DNA of 64,000 nucleotides. Origin: Pseudomonas sp. MAG733B (GTDB taxonomy: Bacteria > Pseudomonadota > Gammaproteobacteria > Pseudomonadales > Pseudomonadaceae). Each line of letters begins with the position of its first letter. The stretch's first letter is position 1. The notes below the pieces were generated by a model. It was not told the DNA's origin. It made no database searches and saw nothing but the letters and a program-made list of their open reading frames with translations. Where the stretch lies: positions 3,286,001 through 3,350,000 of the forward strand of contig NZ_CP145732.1 in assembly GCF_036884845.1 (NCBI RefSeq), written 5' to 3'. Position numbers and translations under genes: made by a program. Below, in pieces: positions 1 through 9,108 of the stretch.

Positions 1-1619
1 TTAGGGATTGTGTTTGCAACTGAACTCAGAATGAGCTGCGCCGCCTTTTCGGCGATCATCAGCGTAGGTGAACAGGTGTTGCCCGAGGTGATGCGCGGCA
101 TGATCGAGGCGTCGGCGATGCGCAGGCCGGGAATGCCGTGCACGCGCAGTTCGGCGTCGACCACGGCATCGGCGTCGTTACCCATCCGGCAGGTGCCGAC
201 CGGATGGAAAATCGTCGTGCCGATACGTGCGGCGGCTTCGTGCAAGTCTTCTTCGCTTTGCAGGCTGTCACCGGGCAGGTACTCGACCGGTTTGAACGCC
301 TTCAGGGCGGGCGCGGCGACAATGCGCCGGGTCAGGCGGATCGCATCGGCGGCGACGCGCAAGTCCTCCGGATGACTCAGGTAATTGGGTTGAATCAACG
401 GCGCTTCCTGCGGATTGGCCGAGCGGATTTCCACCCGGCCACGGCTTTGCGGACGCAAGTCGCAGACCGACGCAGTGAACGCCGGAAACGCGTGCAACGG
501 TTCGCCGAAGCGCTCCAGCGACAGGGGTTGCACGTGGTATTCGAGATTGGCTGAGGTCTGCTCCGGCCCGGAGCGGGCGAACGCACCGAGCTGACTCGGC
601 GCCATCGACAGCGGGCCGCTGCGGTCGTACAGATAACGCAAGCCCATGCCCATCTTGCCCCACACGCTGCCAGCGATCTGATTGAGCGTGCGTGCGTTTT
701 CCAGTTTGTAGATCAGGCGCAGTTGCAGGTGATCCTGCAAGTTAGCGCCGACGCCGGACAATTCATGGACGACGCCGATGCCCAGGCGTTGCAGCAGTGG
801 GCGAGGGCCGATGCCGGAGCGTTGCAGAATGCTCGGTGAACCCACGGAACCGGCGCAGAGGACGATTTCCTTGCGTGCCTTGAAGGTCTTCGCCTGATTT
901 TGCCAGCGGGCGCTGACCGCTGACGCGCGGCCGTTTTCCAGCAATACGCGGTCGACTTCGACGCCGGTCAACACAGTCAGATTGGGGCGATTGCGCACAG
1001 GTTTGAGAAACGCTTTCGCCGCGTTCCAGCGAATGCCGGCCTTCTGGTTGACCTGGAAGTAACCGCAACCCTCGTTGTCGCCCTGATTGAAGTCGTCGAT
1101 GCTGGCAATGCCGCTTTGCTCGGCGGCGCTGCGGAAGGCATCGAGAATCGGCCAGGACAGGCGCTGGCGTTCGACCCGCCAGTCGCCGCTGGCGCCGTGG
1201 AACTCCGAGTCGCCGGCAAAGTGGTTTTCGCTTTTCTTGAACAGCGGCAGCACATCCTGCCAGCGCCAGCCGGGATTGCCGTCGGCGGCCCAGCCGTCGT
1301 AATCGCCAGCCTGGCCGCGCATGTAGATCATGCCGTTGATCGACGAGCAGCCGCCCAGTACTTTGCCGCGCGGGTAACTTAGGGTGCGGCCTTGCAGGCC
1401 GGGTTGCGCTTCGGTCTTGAAGCACCAGTCGGTGCGCGGGTTGCCGATGCAGAACAGGTAACCGACGGGGATGTGAATCCACGCGTAGTTATCGCGGCCA
1501 CCGGCTTCGAGCAGCAGCACCCGGTGTTGCGGGTTGGCCGACAGTCGATTGGCCAGCAAACAACCGGCCGGCCCGGCGCCGACCACGATGTAGTCGTATT
1601 CATCAAGGGAAGACTGCAT
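1..1619 (-). CDS. GMC-family FAD oxidoreductase (choline/alcohol dehydrogenase-like), 3' end cut by window
   Basis: This is a flavin-dependent oxidase or dehydrogenase of the glucose-methanol-choline family, acting on an alcohol or polyol. The reading frame is open from the ATG at 1619 to the window edge (539 codons), so only the last few residues should be missing. Visible landmarks are the dinucleotide-binding VGAGPAGC at residues 13-20, the first GMC signature GGCSSINGMIYMRG at 89-102, the second signature GSVGSPSILQRSGIG in the middle, and the C-terminal catalytic HPVGTCRMG followed by PRITSGNT. There is no signal peptide, so it is cytoplasmic. A LysR gene starts 121 bp away on the opposite strand and is the natural candidate regulator. 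The substrate cannot be read from the sequence; choline dehydrogenase-like names are family guesses. Confidence 0.9.
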   Translation of the reverse strand, partial: MQSSLDEYDYIVVGAGPAGCLLANRLSANPQHRVLLLEAGGRDNYAWIHIPVGYLFCIGNPRTDWCFKTEAQPGLQGRTLSYPRGKVLGGCSSINGMIYMRGQAGDYDGWAADGNPGWRWQDVLPLFKKSENHFAGDSEFHGASGDWRVERQRLSWPILDAFRSAAEQSGIASIDDFNQGDNEGCGYFQVNQKAGIRWNAAKAFLKPVRNRPNLTVLTGVEVDRVLLENGRASAVSARWQNQAKTFKARKEIVLCAGSVGSPSILQRSGIGPRPLLQRLGIGVVHELSGVGANLQDHLQLRLIYKLENARTLNQIAGSVWGKMGMGLRYLYDRSGPLSMAPSQLGAFARSGPEQTSANLEYHVQPLSLERFGEPLHAFPAFTASVCDLRPQSRGRVEIRSANPQEAPLIQPNYLSHPEDLRVAADAIRLTRRIVAAPALKAFKPVEYLPGDSLQSEEDLHEAAARIGTTIFHPVGTCRMGNDADAVVDAELRVHGIPGLRIADASIMPRITSGNTCSPTLMIAEKAAQLILSSVANTIP

Positions 1620-1740
1620 CCCTGACCTCGTCTTGTTGTTCTTGTTGTCGGTCATCTTAGTTGTTAGCTTTCGTCAAAAGAATGTTAGTTTTTGCGCAGC
1701 TGCTGTGCGTTTTTAAACAACGACGACCTAAGGATGGACG

Positions 1741-2637
1741 ATGTTCGACTGGAATGACCTGCGGTTTTTTCTCGAACTACAGCGTAGCGGGCGTTTGCTG
1801 ACCGCTGCTCGCCGTTTGAACACCACTCACGCCACCGTGGCGCGGCATATCGAGGCCGTTGAAAAGAGCCTCGGCACCGCGCTGTTCGTGCAGCATGCCC
1901 AAGGTTATGAACTGACCCCGGCCGGCGAAGCGCTGCTCAAACACGCCGAGGCTATGGAAAACGTCGCGTTGCTGGCCCAGGAAGAAATCACCCAGTCCAC
2001 GGCGCCACTCGGCAAGATTCGCGTTGGTGTCACGGAAGGGTTGGGCATCATGTTTCTTGCCAGTCGCATGAACGGTTTGTTCGAGCGCTATCCGGGACTG
2101 GAGGTGGAACTGGTCGCGGTGCCGCGCTTTGTCAGCATTCTCAATCGCGAAGCGGAAATCAGCATTCACCTCGAACGCCCGTCCGCCGACATGCTGGTGA
2201 CGCGCAAACTCACTGACTATCGCCTGGCGCTATACGCCAGCCAGGACTACCTCGACCGCGCGCCAGCGCTGGGCAGTCGCGAGGACCTGGGGCGACACGC
2301 GTGGATCGGCTACGTCGACGACTTGCTGTTCAGTCAGGAATTGATGTTCCTCAACAGTTTCTGCCGCAACCCACAAGTGGTCTTTCACAGCACCAGTGTG
2401 ATTGCCCAGCAGCAGGCTGCGCGCGCGGGTTTGGGGATTGCGGTGTTGCCGTGCTACATGGCCAGCGCCGATCCCGGTCTGGTGCCGTTGTTTCCCGATG
2501 AAAGCATTCTGCGCAGTTACTGGATCAGCACCCGGCGTGAGTTGCACAAGTCAGTGCGGTTGCGGGTGATGTGGGATTACGTGGTGGAGTTGTGTGAGCG
2601 CGAGCAAGGCCTACTGCTAGGTCCCAATCCCTCGTAG
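1741..2637 (+). CDS. LysR-family transcriptional regulator
   Basis: This is a 298-residue LysR-type regulator. The N-terminal winged helix-turn-helix (about residues 1-60, with WNDLRFFLELQRSGRLLTAA and ARHIEAVEKSLG) is followed by a periplasmic-binding-like effector domain from about 90. The start at 1741 is preceded by AAGGA at good spacing. The short helix-turn-helix variant, with THATVARHIEAVE in place of the usual SQPALSRQI, is typical of the subgroup that often controls a neighbouring dehydrogenase. It is divergent from the GMC oxidoreductase, and the shared region at 1620-1740 contains repeated TTAGTT motifs that could belong to its binding site. The effector is unknown. Confidence 0.9.
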   Translation: MFDWNDLRFFLELQRSGRLLTAARRLNTTHATVARHIEAVEKSLGTALFVQHAQGYELTPAGEALLKHAEAMENVALLAQEEITQSTAPLGKIRVGVTEGLGIMFLASRMNGLFERYPGLEVELVAVPRFVSILNREAEISIHLERPSADMLVTRKLTDYRLALYASQDYLDRAPALGSREDLGRHAWIGYVDDLLFSQELMFLNSFCRNPQVVFHSTSVIAQQQAARAGLGIAVLPCYMASADPGLVPLFPDESILRSYWISTRRELHKSVRLRVMWDYVVELCEREQGLLLGPNPS

Positions 2638-2713
2638 GAGCACAGCTTGCTCGCGATGAACGATAACTCGGTGGGCCAGATTTGACGCCATCGCGAGCAA
2701 GCTTTGCTCCTAC
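2634..2713. repeat. REP inverted pair (GTAGGAGC class)
   Basis: Two head-to-head copies of the motif GTAGGAGCAnAGCTTGCTCGCGATG are separated by about 30 bp, between the LysR stop and alkC. Together they would form a long hairpin. This is the common Pseudomonas REP doublet arrangement and it sits between convergent genes. Confidence 0.85.
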
Positions 2714-2725
2714 ATGTGCGGTGGT

Positions 2726-3826
2726 CTAGTCACGGATTTCAAACGCCGTACTGGCCAGCCGCTCGCCATTGACCATCACATGCACCACATGCTTTCCCGC
2801 ATAGTGCTTGCGAGTGGTCAGCTCCTTGATGTGCTGCCCACGGCTCAGACGTTCAGTGCCATTGCCCGGCAGCGTCAGGCCCTTGAGCTTGAACACCTTC
2901 GCCGAAGTGCTGCCGTTGGCTTTCACGTAATCGATGGCGTAATCAATCACCAGCCGCTGGCTGTCTGCGACCGTGGATTTGACGGCAAAGGACAGGGTGA
3001 TTTTTTCTCCGAGGCCAATCACCGGCGGGTGGACCCGCACATCGATGATCTCGACTTCAGGCTTGCCCCCCGCACCAATGATCGCCAACGCCCGCTGGTT
3101 GCCCTGTTTGATCAGGCTGCGCAGCGCATGTTTGGCGATCCACGTGGTGTGTTTGTTGTCCAGCGACCAGCCCTCGATCAAGTCCAAGACCCACTCGGGA
3201 TGATCCTTGGTGATGTCGTTGAGGTGGTTGGCTACGGATTTGCGTACATAAAGGCTGGGGTCGGCCTTGAGGTTGTCGAGGATGCTCGCGGCCAGATTCG
3301 GGTCGGCCTGGACCTGTTCCAGGCGAAACGACCACGGCAGGCGCGGGCGGCAACCTTCGCTGGCCAGGCGCCGGACGTGTTCGTTGTCGTCCAGCGACCA
3401 GTCGTGCATCAGCTTCAATGAGCGCTCGATGTCGCTGCGCAGGAAATGGCGAATGGCGAATTCCGAAGAACCGAACGCGGTGAAGTACTTGAGCGCGTCC
3501 ATCGACACGTCGAAGCGATCGGCCCCGTAAGCCGCCACGTATTGCGGCAGGCACATACTGACAAAGCCGCTGTTGAGACGCGGGGCGAGGGCGCGCAATA
3601 CCTCAAGCGATGCTTCAAAATCCAGCGGCAGTACCGCGTGCAGGCATTCGCTGACGCGGGCCATGCGCTGCATCACCGAGAGATCCGCCAGGCCGGTCTT
3701 GGCCAGTTTCAGAAAAGCCTTGGCGTCGAATGCGGGATAGACCGCCGTCACCTCGGTGGCGATGTGCTGGAGGCGCTCGGCGTTGAAGATTTCCTTGAGG
3801 GCGGGGGCGGATTGGTCGTCGGACAT
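2726..3826 (-). CDS. alkC: AlkC-type DNA alkylation repair glycosylase with Ig-like domain
   Basis: This is a 366-residue HEAT-like-repeat DNA glycosylase of the AlkC/AlkD superfamily, which excises alkylated bases without flipping them out of the helix. Residues about 1-255 are helical repeats, including the FVSMCLPQYVAAYG and YFTAFGSSEFAIRHFL segments characteristic of the family. Residues about 258-366 are beta-rich (EVEIIDVRVHPPVIGLGEKI onward) and match the extra C-terminal Ig-like domain that separates AlkC from AlkD. AlkC of this genus is known to act on 3-methylcytosine and 1-methyladenine as well as 3-methyladenine. AAGGA precedes the ATG at 3826. The gene is a single transcription unit flanked by REP pairs. 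The assignment to AlkC is strong because both the length and the Ig-like domain fit. Confidence 0.9.
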   Translation of the reverse strand: MSDDQSAPALKEIFNAERLQHIATEVTAVYPAFDAKAFLKLAKTGLADLSVMQRMARVSECLHAVLPLDFEASLEVLRALAPRLNSGFVSMCLPQYVAAYGADRFDVSMDALKYFTAFGSSEFAIRHFLRSDIERSLKLMHDWSLDDNEHVRRLASEGCRPRLPWSFRLEQVQADPNLAASILDNLKADPSLYVRKSVANHLNDITKDHPEWVLDLIEGWSLDNKHTTWIAKHALRSLIKQGNQRALAIIGAGGKPEVEIIDVRVHPPVIGLGEKITLSFAVKSTVADSQRLVIDYAIDYVKANGSTSAKVFKLKGLTLPGNGTERLSRGQHIKELTTRKHYAGKHVVHVMVNGERLASTAFEIRD

Positions 3827-3875
3827 TGTGGGTTCCTTGAGATTTGTTATTGATCCGGTACACCGCGTTATCGTT

Positions 3876-3960
3876 CATCGCGGGCAAGCCTTGCTCCTAC
3901 AGATTGATGTGTTTTTAGTAATGGACACATAACCTGTAGGAGCAAGGCTTGCCCGCGATG
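3876..3960. repeat. REP inverted pair (GTAGGAGC class)
   Basis: CATCGCGGGCAAGCCTTGC at the left is matched by its inverted copy ending at 3960, with about 35 bp between the arms. It lies between alkC and the Kef-type antiporter gene. The variant GCGGGCAAGCCTTGC is shared with the pair at 31570-31662. Confidence 0.85.
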
Positions 3961-3977
3961 GGGGCCGCATGGCCGCC

Positions 3978-5786
3978 TCATTTATTGGCGGTTTGCTCTT
4001 CCAACTGATCCGACTCAAACAACCTCGCCAGTTCCGCCCGCGCTTCCTGCGCCGTCTGCTTGACCTTCACCGCGTCGTCATAAATCGCATGCTGGGCTTC
4101 GAGCACCTGTTCGTCGTGATGCTTGAAGCGCTTGATCCGCGCATCGGCCTGGGCCTGGGTCAATCCCAGGCCGATCAGCGTCTGCCGGCTCATTTCCAGG
4201 CTGGAATAAAAGGTCTCGCGCACCGCGTGGGCGCCCACGTCCATCAGCCGATGCACATGCTGGCGGTTACGCGCGCGGGCGATGATCTTGATGTGCGGGT
4301 AGAGCTTGTGCACCAGTTCGGCGGTCTTGATGTTGGTGTCCGGATCGTCGGTGGCGATGACGAAGAATTCGGCTTCGCCAACCTTGGCCGCGCTGAGGAT
4401 TTCCGGGCGCATCGGGTCGCCGTAGAACACCGGCACGCCGCCGAAGCTGCGGGACAGTTCGATGGTTTCCACCGAGGTGTCGAGGGCGACGAACTTGATG
4501 TTCTGCGCCCGCAGGATACGGGCGACGATCTGGCCCATGCGACCCATGCCAGCGATCACCACGCGAGGTTCGTCGGTATCGATGTCGCGGAATTTCTCCG
4601 GTACGACCACCGGTTGCACCTTGGGGCTGACCAGGCGCGCGCAGACCAGCAGCAACAAGGGTGTGAGGGCCATGGACAAGGTGATTGCCAGGACCAGCAA
4701 GTCATACAGGCGCGGCTCGAACAGGCTGTGATCACGGCCGATCTTGAACACCACGAAGGCAAACTCACCGCCGGCCGCCAGCACGATGCCGAGGCGAATA
4801 GCACTGACCTTGCTCAAGCCGCCGGCCAGGCGTCCGACGATAAACAGCAGCGGCAACTTGACGGCGATCAGCAGCACCGTCAGCCCCAATACCACGATGG
4901 GCTCGCGCAGCAGCAGACTGAGGTTCGCGCCCATGCCGACGCTCATGAAAAACAGTCCCAGCAGCAGCCCCTTGAACGGTTCGATCTGCGCTTCCAGTTC
5001 GTGCCGGTATTCGGAGTCCGCCAGCAGCAGACCGGCAAGGAATGCGCCGAGGGCCATGGAAATGCCGGCCAGATCCATCAACCATGCGGTGCCCATGACC
5101 ACCAGCAACGCGGTCGCGGTGGACACTTCCGGCAAACCGCTTTTGGTGACGATGCGGAACACCGGGCGCAGCAGATAGCGTCCGCCGACCACCACAATCG
5201 CAATGCTGACCAGCACCCGCAGACCCTGGTTCACATCGTCAGCCGCACTTAGGTTTTGATCGCTGCCTGCCAGCAGCGGCACCATGGCGATCAACGGGAT
5301 CGCGGCGATGTCCTGGAACAACAGGATCGCGAACGCCAGACGCCCGTGGGGGCTGGTCAGTTCCTTGCGTTCGGCCAGGCTTTGCAGGCCAAACGCGGTG
5401 GACGACAGGGCCAGACCTAGACCCAGCACGATCGCACTGTTCAACGGTTGTCCGAATACAAACAACGCCAGCACGCCGAGCACTGTTCCCGTCAGCAGCA
5501 CCTGCGCCAGGCCCACGCCGAACACCGCCTTGCGCATCACCCACAACCGTCGTGGCGACAACTCTAGACCAATGATGAACAGCAGCAACACCACGCCGAG
5601 TTCCGAGATGTGCGCGACGCTTTCCGGGTTGCCGATCAGGCCGAGTACCGACGGGCCAATGATCACCCCGGCAAACAGATAACCGAGCACCGCCCCCAGT
5701 TGCAGACGCTTGGCCAGGGGAACGGTGAGCACGGCCGCGAGCAGAAAAACGACTGCGGCTTGCAACAGACTGCCTTCATGGGGCAT
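3978..5786 (-). CDS. Kef-type monovalent cation:proton antiporter (CPA2) with RCK domain
   Basis: This is a 602-residue inner-membrane antiporter of the CPA2 family, related to KefB/KefC potassium-efflux proteins. The first ~385 residues hold about a dozen hydrophobic helices, including the family landmarks LGYLFAGVIIGPSVLG and GLELSPRRLW. A cytoplasmic RCK/TrkA-N domain follows, with a nucleotide-binding VVIAGMGRMGQ and a TDDPDTNIKTAELV segment. The last ~60 residues are charged and probably coiled. I start at the ATG at 5786 (MPHEGSLLQ) because the first membrane helix follows at once; 13 further upstream codons are open but lack family character. No KefF/KefG-like partner is adjacent, so glutathione gating cannot be assumed. 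A LysR gene is divergent at 160 bp. Confidence 0.88.
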   Translation of the reverse strand: MPHEGSLLQAAVVFLLAAVLTVPLAKRLQLGAVLGYLFAGVIIGPSVLGLIGNPESVAHISELGVVLLLFIIGLELSPRRLWVMRKAVFGVGLAQVLLTGTVLGVLALFVFGQPLNSAIVLGLGLALSSTAFGLQSLAERKELTSPHGRLAFAILLFQDIAAIPLIAMVPLLAGSDQNLSAADDVNQGLRVLVSIAIVVVGGRYLLRPVFRIVTKSGLPEVSTATALLVVMGTAWLMDLAGISMALGAFLAGLLLADSEYRHELEAQIEPFKGLLLGLFFMSVGMGANLSLLLREPIVVLGLTVLLIAVKLPLLFIVGRLAGGLSKVSAIRLGIVLAAGGEFAFVVFKIGRDHSLFEPRLYDLLVLAITLSMALTPLLLLVCARLVSPKVQPVVVPEKFRDIDTDEPRVVIAGMGRMGQIVARILRAQNIKFVALDTSVETIELSRSFGGVPVFYGDPMRPEILSAAKVGEAEFFVIATDDPDTNIKTAELVHKLYPHIKIIARARNRQHVHRLMDVGAHAVRETFYSSLEMSRQTLIGLGLTQAQADARIKRFKHHDEQVLEAQHAIYDDAVKVKQTAQEARAELARLFESDQLEEQTANK

Positions 5787-5873
5787 GGCGAAAACTCCAT
5801 CAACTCGGTACGGCGGGGGCGACAAGGATAAAGGCTCGATCCGGTCGCGTCAGCATAGCGCTGGAACTTAGTT

Positions 5874-5901
5874 GTTACATTTTGCATTAATTGGTTACAT
5901 T
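5874..5901. promoter_or_regulatory. Direct repeat GTTACATT x2, one 20-bp step, in divergent promoter region
   Basis: GTTACATT occurs at 5874-5881 and again at 5894-5901, so the starts are 20 bp apart (about two helical turns, same face). The repeats lie between the Kef-type antiporter and the LysR gene, about 45-70 bp upstream of the LysR start. This is a plausible activator or LysR autoregulation site; no experimental basis is visible. Confidence 0.4.
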
Positions 5902-5946
5902 CATAGAATAAGCGGATCAATCTGATCCGAGCGCTGAGTTCACCCC

Positions 5947-6861
5947 ATGGCCATCAATTTCGACCTCAACGATCTGCAAGCTTTTCGCGCCGTGGTGGAG
6001 CAGGGCAGCTTTCGCAAGGCTGCCGACACGGTACGCATCTCCCAGCCAGCCCTGAGCCGGCGCATCGAAAAGCTCGAAGACGCGCTCGGTGTCAGGTTGT
6101 TCGAACGCACCACCCGCAAGGTCAGCCTGACCCAGGCCGGGCGCGGTTTCATGCCCAGCGTAGAACGCTTGCTAGACGATCTGGACGTGGCGCTGCTGGG
6201 CATCAGCGAAGTCGCTTCGACCCGACTTGGCCACGTCACTGTCGCCTGCGTGCCGTCGGCGGCGTACTACTTCATGCCGCGAGTCGTCGCGCACTATCAC
6301 CGGCAATTTCCGCGGATCAAGGTCAAGGTGCTGGATTCCAGCGCCCATGAAGTGTTGAGCGCGGTGGTCAATGGCGAAGCCGATTTCGGCCTGAGCTTCA
6401 TGGGCACGCTGGAGGCCGAAGTCGATTCCGAGCCGCTGGTGCAGGAAAGCTACGTGGTGGCCTGTCGGCGCGATCACCCATTGGCCGGACGCAGCAGCGT
6501 GACCTGGGACGAGTTTTATCAGCAGGATTACATCTCGCTGGACAAGACCTCGGGCAACCGGTTTTTGCTCGATCAGGCTTTGACCGGTGTGGTGCCGCAG
6601 CGGCCAAGCATCTGCGAAACCCGGCATGTGACGACGATGATCGGACTGGTGGAGGCGGGGTTGGGCGTCGCGGCGGTGCCATTGATGGCGATGCCGGCAG
6701 CGGATCACCCGATTCTGACGCGGGTGCCACTGACTGATCCGCAAGTGATGCGCAGCGTCGGTCTGATCAAGCGCCGGGGGCGAACCCTGACCCCGGCAGC
6801 CCTTGAACTGGAACGGTTGGTGGTGGAAATGAAAGTCCGTGAGCCTGCGGTCAGCGGCTGA
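5947..6861 (+). CDS. LysR-family transcriptional regulator
   Basis: This is a 304-residue LysR regulator. The N-terminus has the canonical helix-turn-helix (FDLNDLQAFRAVVEQGSF, then RISQPALSRRIEKLEDALG) and the rest is an effector-binding domain beginning about VTVACVPSAAYYF. Its 3' end overlaps the convergent gene for a periplasmic protein by 11 bp (6851-6861). The periplasmic-protein and MFS genes just downstream on the other strand are the likeliest targets by proximity, but the divergent Kef-type gene is an alternative. The effector is unknown. Confidence 0.9.
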   Translation: MAINFDLNDLQAFRAVVEQGSFRKAADTVRISQPALSRRIEKLEDALGVRLFERTTRKVSLTQAGRGFMPSVERLLDDLDVALLGISEVASTRLGHVTVACVPSAAYYFMPRVVAHYHRQFPRIKVKVLDSSAHEVLSAVVNGEADFGLSFMGTLEAEVDSEPLVQESYVVACRRDHPLAGRSSVTWDEFYQQDYISLDKTSGNRFLLDQALTGVVPQRPSICETRHVTTMIGLVEAGLGVAAVPLMAMPAADHPILTRVPLTDPQVMRSVGLIKRRGRTLTPAALELERLVVEMKVREPAVSG

Positions 6862-7627
6862 CTGAATCCAGGCCGGTGGCTTTTACGTCCGGTTGCGCCT
6901 GGGCCGATGCCATGTACTCAAGCAATGCCTTGGCCTCGGCGGGGTGTTGTGCGCCCACCGGAATACCGGCGGCAAACCGGGTGACCGACTGCACCGACTC
7001 CGGAATCTTCGCCACAAAACTCACGCCCGGCACCGGCAGCAATTCGCTGACCTGCTGGAAGCCCAATTGATAGTCGCCCGTGGCAACCACTGAGCCCACG
7101 GGGATTTTCGGCACCATGGTCGACTTGGCTTTGAGCTGATCCTCGATACCCAGGCGTTTGAACAACTGCTGCTCGATGTACACGCCACTGGCGCTGTCGG
7201 AATAGGCCACGGATTTGGCGTCCAGCAGCGTCTTTTTCAGGCTGTCAACCGAGCTGATGTCCGGTTTCGGTGCACCTTCGCGCACCACCAGACCAATCCG
7301 CGAATCGGCCAGTTCAACCCGAGAGGCCGGGTCGACTTTGCCTTGCTTGATCAGATCGTCCAGCGCGTAGCCGACCATGATCACCACGTCGGCTTTCTCT
7401 CCGCGCGCCAGGCGATTGGGGATCGCTTCCGGGGCCTTGCCCATCGATGGGCCGAGTGCGGTGTCGAGGCTGTTGCCGGTGGACGCCGCGAATTTCGGGC
7501 CGAGGATTTTGTAAGCCGCGGTGAAGCCGCCGGAGGTCATCACACGGATTTCTTCGGCCTGCGCCGCAGCACTGAAGGCCAGGCTGACGAGCAAGCCAAG
7601 GGCCGCAACATTGAATAGCTTTTTCAT
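6851..7627 (-). CDS. ModA-like periplasmic substrate-binding protein
   Basis: This is a 258-residue exported binding protein. A signal peptide (MKKLFNVAALGLLVSLAFSA, cleavage after AAQA) is followed by a type-2 periplasmic fold related to molybdate-binding ModA and the SBP_bac_11 group: MTSGGFTAAYKILGPKFAAST, then GEKADVVIMVGYALDDLIKQ and a VAYSDSASGVYIEQQL strand-loop. I start at 7627 because the signal peptide begins there; upstream codons are not signal-like. It lacks adjacent modB/modC permease and ATPase genes and is followed upstream on the same strand by an MFS carrier gene (26 bp gap), so it is unlikely to serve a standard ABC importer. Members of this family with unknown organic-acid ligands exist; molybdate is doubtful. 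Confidence 0.85.
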   Translation of the reverse strand: MKKLFNVAALGLLVSLAFSAAAQAEEIRVMTSGGFTAAYKILGPKFAASTGNSLDTALGPSMGKAPEAIPNRLARGEKADVVIMVGYALDDLIKQGKVDPASRVELADSRIGLVVREGAPKPDISSVDSLKKTLLDAKSVAYSDSASGVYIEQQLFKRLGIEDQLKAKSTMVPKIPVGSVVATGDYQLGFQQVSELLPVPGVSFVAKIPESVQSVTRFAAGIPVGAQHPAEAKALLEYMASAQAQPDVKATGLDSVSR

Positions 7628-7652
7628 TGGCGATTTCTCTGAGAGGGCTGAT

Positions 7653-8945
7653 TCACGAAAGGGCGGGTTGCAGGCGCCCGCCGGTGCGGCGATAGAGGTA
7701 CAGCGTTGCGCACAACGCACAGAGCGCAGCGATACTCATCCAGTAACCGGGTGCCGCCTTGTCGCCGGTGTACTGGATCAGGAAGGTCGACATCGCCGGG
7801 GTGAACCCGCCAAACACTGCGGTGGCCAGGCTGTAAGCCAGAGAGAAACCGGCCACTCGGACTTGCACCGGCATGATTTCCGTCAGCGCCGGAATCATCG
7901 CGCCGTTGTACAAGCCATAAATGAACGACAGCCACAGCAGCACCAACAGCATGTTGATGAAGCTCGGTGCCTGCACCAGGTACGACAGCGCCGGATAGGT
8001 CGAGGCCAGCGCCAGCAGAGCCATGGCGATCAACACCGGGCGACGGCCGATACGGTCGGAGAGTGCGCCACCAATCGGCAACCAGAAGAAATTCGACACA
8101 CCCACCAGCAAGGTCACCAGTAGCGCATCGGAGGTGCTCAGGTGCAGCACGGTTTTGCCGAAAGTCGGCGCATACACGGTGATCAGGTAAAACGCGGTGG
8201 TGGTCAGGGCGACCATCATCATCCCGGCGAACACGATCACCCAGTTCTGCGCCAGCGTGCGGAACACCTCGCCCATGCTCGGGCGATGCTTGCGGGCGGC
8301 GAACTCTTCGGACTCTTCCAGGTTACGGCGCAGGAAGAAAATGAACGGCACGATCATGCAGCCAATGAAGAACGGAATCCGCCAACCCCAGTCGGCAATC
8401 ATCGCCGGCGCCATCCATTGGTTCAGGCCATAGCCCAACGCTGCGGCGACGATGATCGCCACTTGCTGGCTGCCCGACTGCCAACTGGTGAAAAAGCCTT
8501 TATTGCCTGGCGTGGCGATCTCCGAGAGATACACCGAGACACCACCCAATTCCGCGCCTGCCGAGAAGCCTTGCAGCAATCGGCCAATCAACACGAGGGC
8601 CGGGGCGAACAGGCCGATGGTTTCATAACCGGGGACCAGCACAATCAAAATCGTGCCGCTGGCCATGATCGAGAGCGTAACGATCAGCCCTTTGCGCCGA
8701 CCGACATCATCGATGTAGGCACCCAACACCACGGCCCCGAGCGGGCGCATCAAGAACCCTGCGCCGAACACGGCAAAGGTCATCATCAGCGAGGCGAATT
8801 CGCTGCTGGCGGGGAAGAACACTGCAGCGATCTGCGTGGCGTAGAAGCCGAAAAGGAAGAAGTCGAACTGTTCGAGGAAGTTGCCCGAGGTGACCCGGAA
8901 AATGGCGCTGGCGCGAGAGCGTCCGCGCGGGATTGAGGCTGTCAT
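7653..8945 (-). CDS. MFS transporter of the metabolite:H+ symporter (citrate/tricarballylate-like) group
   Basis: This is a 430-residue, 12-helix inner-membrane carrier of the major facilitator superfamily. The N-terminal [19 protein letters not shown] segment and the [13 protein letters not shown] cytoplasmic loop are typical of the MHS branch that takes up citrate, tricarballylate, ketoglutarate or related anions with protons. GGTC-type RBS GGAG precedes the ATG at 8945. It is the first gene of a probable two-gene unit with the ModA-like protein (26 bp gap). Tricarballylate loci also pair a LysR gene with such a carrier, but the oxidising TcuA/TcuB enzymes are not present here, so the substrate is left as an organic anion. 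Confidence 0.85.
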   Translation of the reverse strand: MTASIPRGRSRASAIFRVTSGNFLEQFDFFLFGFYATQIAAVFFPASSEFASLMMTFAVFGAGFLMRPLGAVVLGAYIDDVGRRKGLIVTLSIMASGTILIVLVPGYETIGLFAPALVLIGRLLQGFSAGAELGGVSVYLSEIATPGNKGFFTSWQSGSQQVAIIVAAALGYGLNQWMAPAMIADWGWRIPFFIGCMIVPFIFFLRRNLEESEEFAARKHRPSMGEVFRTLAQNWVIVFAGMMMVALTTTAFYLITVYAPTFGKTVLHLSTSDALLVTLLVGVSNFFWLPIGGALSDRIGRRPVLIAMALLALASTYPALSYLVQAPSFINMLLVLLWLSFIYGLYNGAMIPALTEIMPVQVRVAGFSLAYSLATAVFGGFTPAMSTFLIQYTGDKAAPGYWMSIAALCALCATLYLYRRTGGRLQPALS

Positions 8946-9108
8946 CGATAAATACTCCACCGCTTTTATGACGTGCGCTGCCTGGACGCGGCGCACGGTT
9001 CTTATTGGGGCGGATAGTGGAGCAGGGGGATCGATATGTTAATTGCATAGTTGGCATGTATTGATGTGTGAAGTGGATCAATGCTGTGGGCGGCGCAGAT
9101 CCAGCCAT

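Noticed and set aside
10-554. Plus-strand open frames over the GMC oxidoreductase gene
   Set aside because: They overlap the well-supported GMC frame on the other strand and have no recognisable features; they are high-G+C shadows.
3969-5252. A 427-codon plus-strand open frame over the Kef-type antiporter
   Set aside because: His/Gln-rich translation without family features, fully covered by the antiporter on the other strand.
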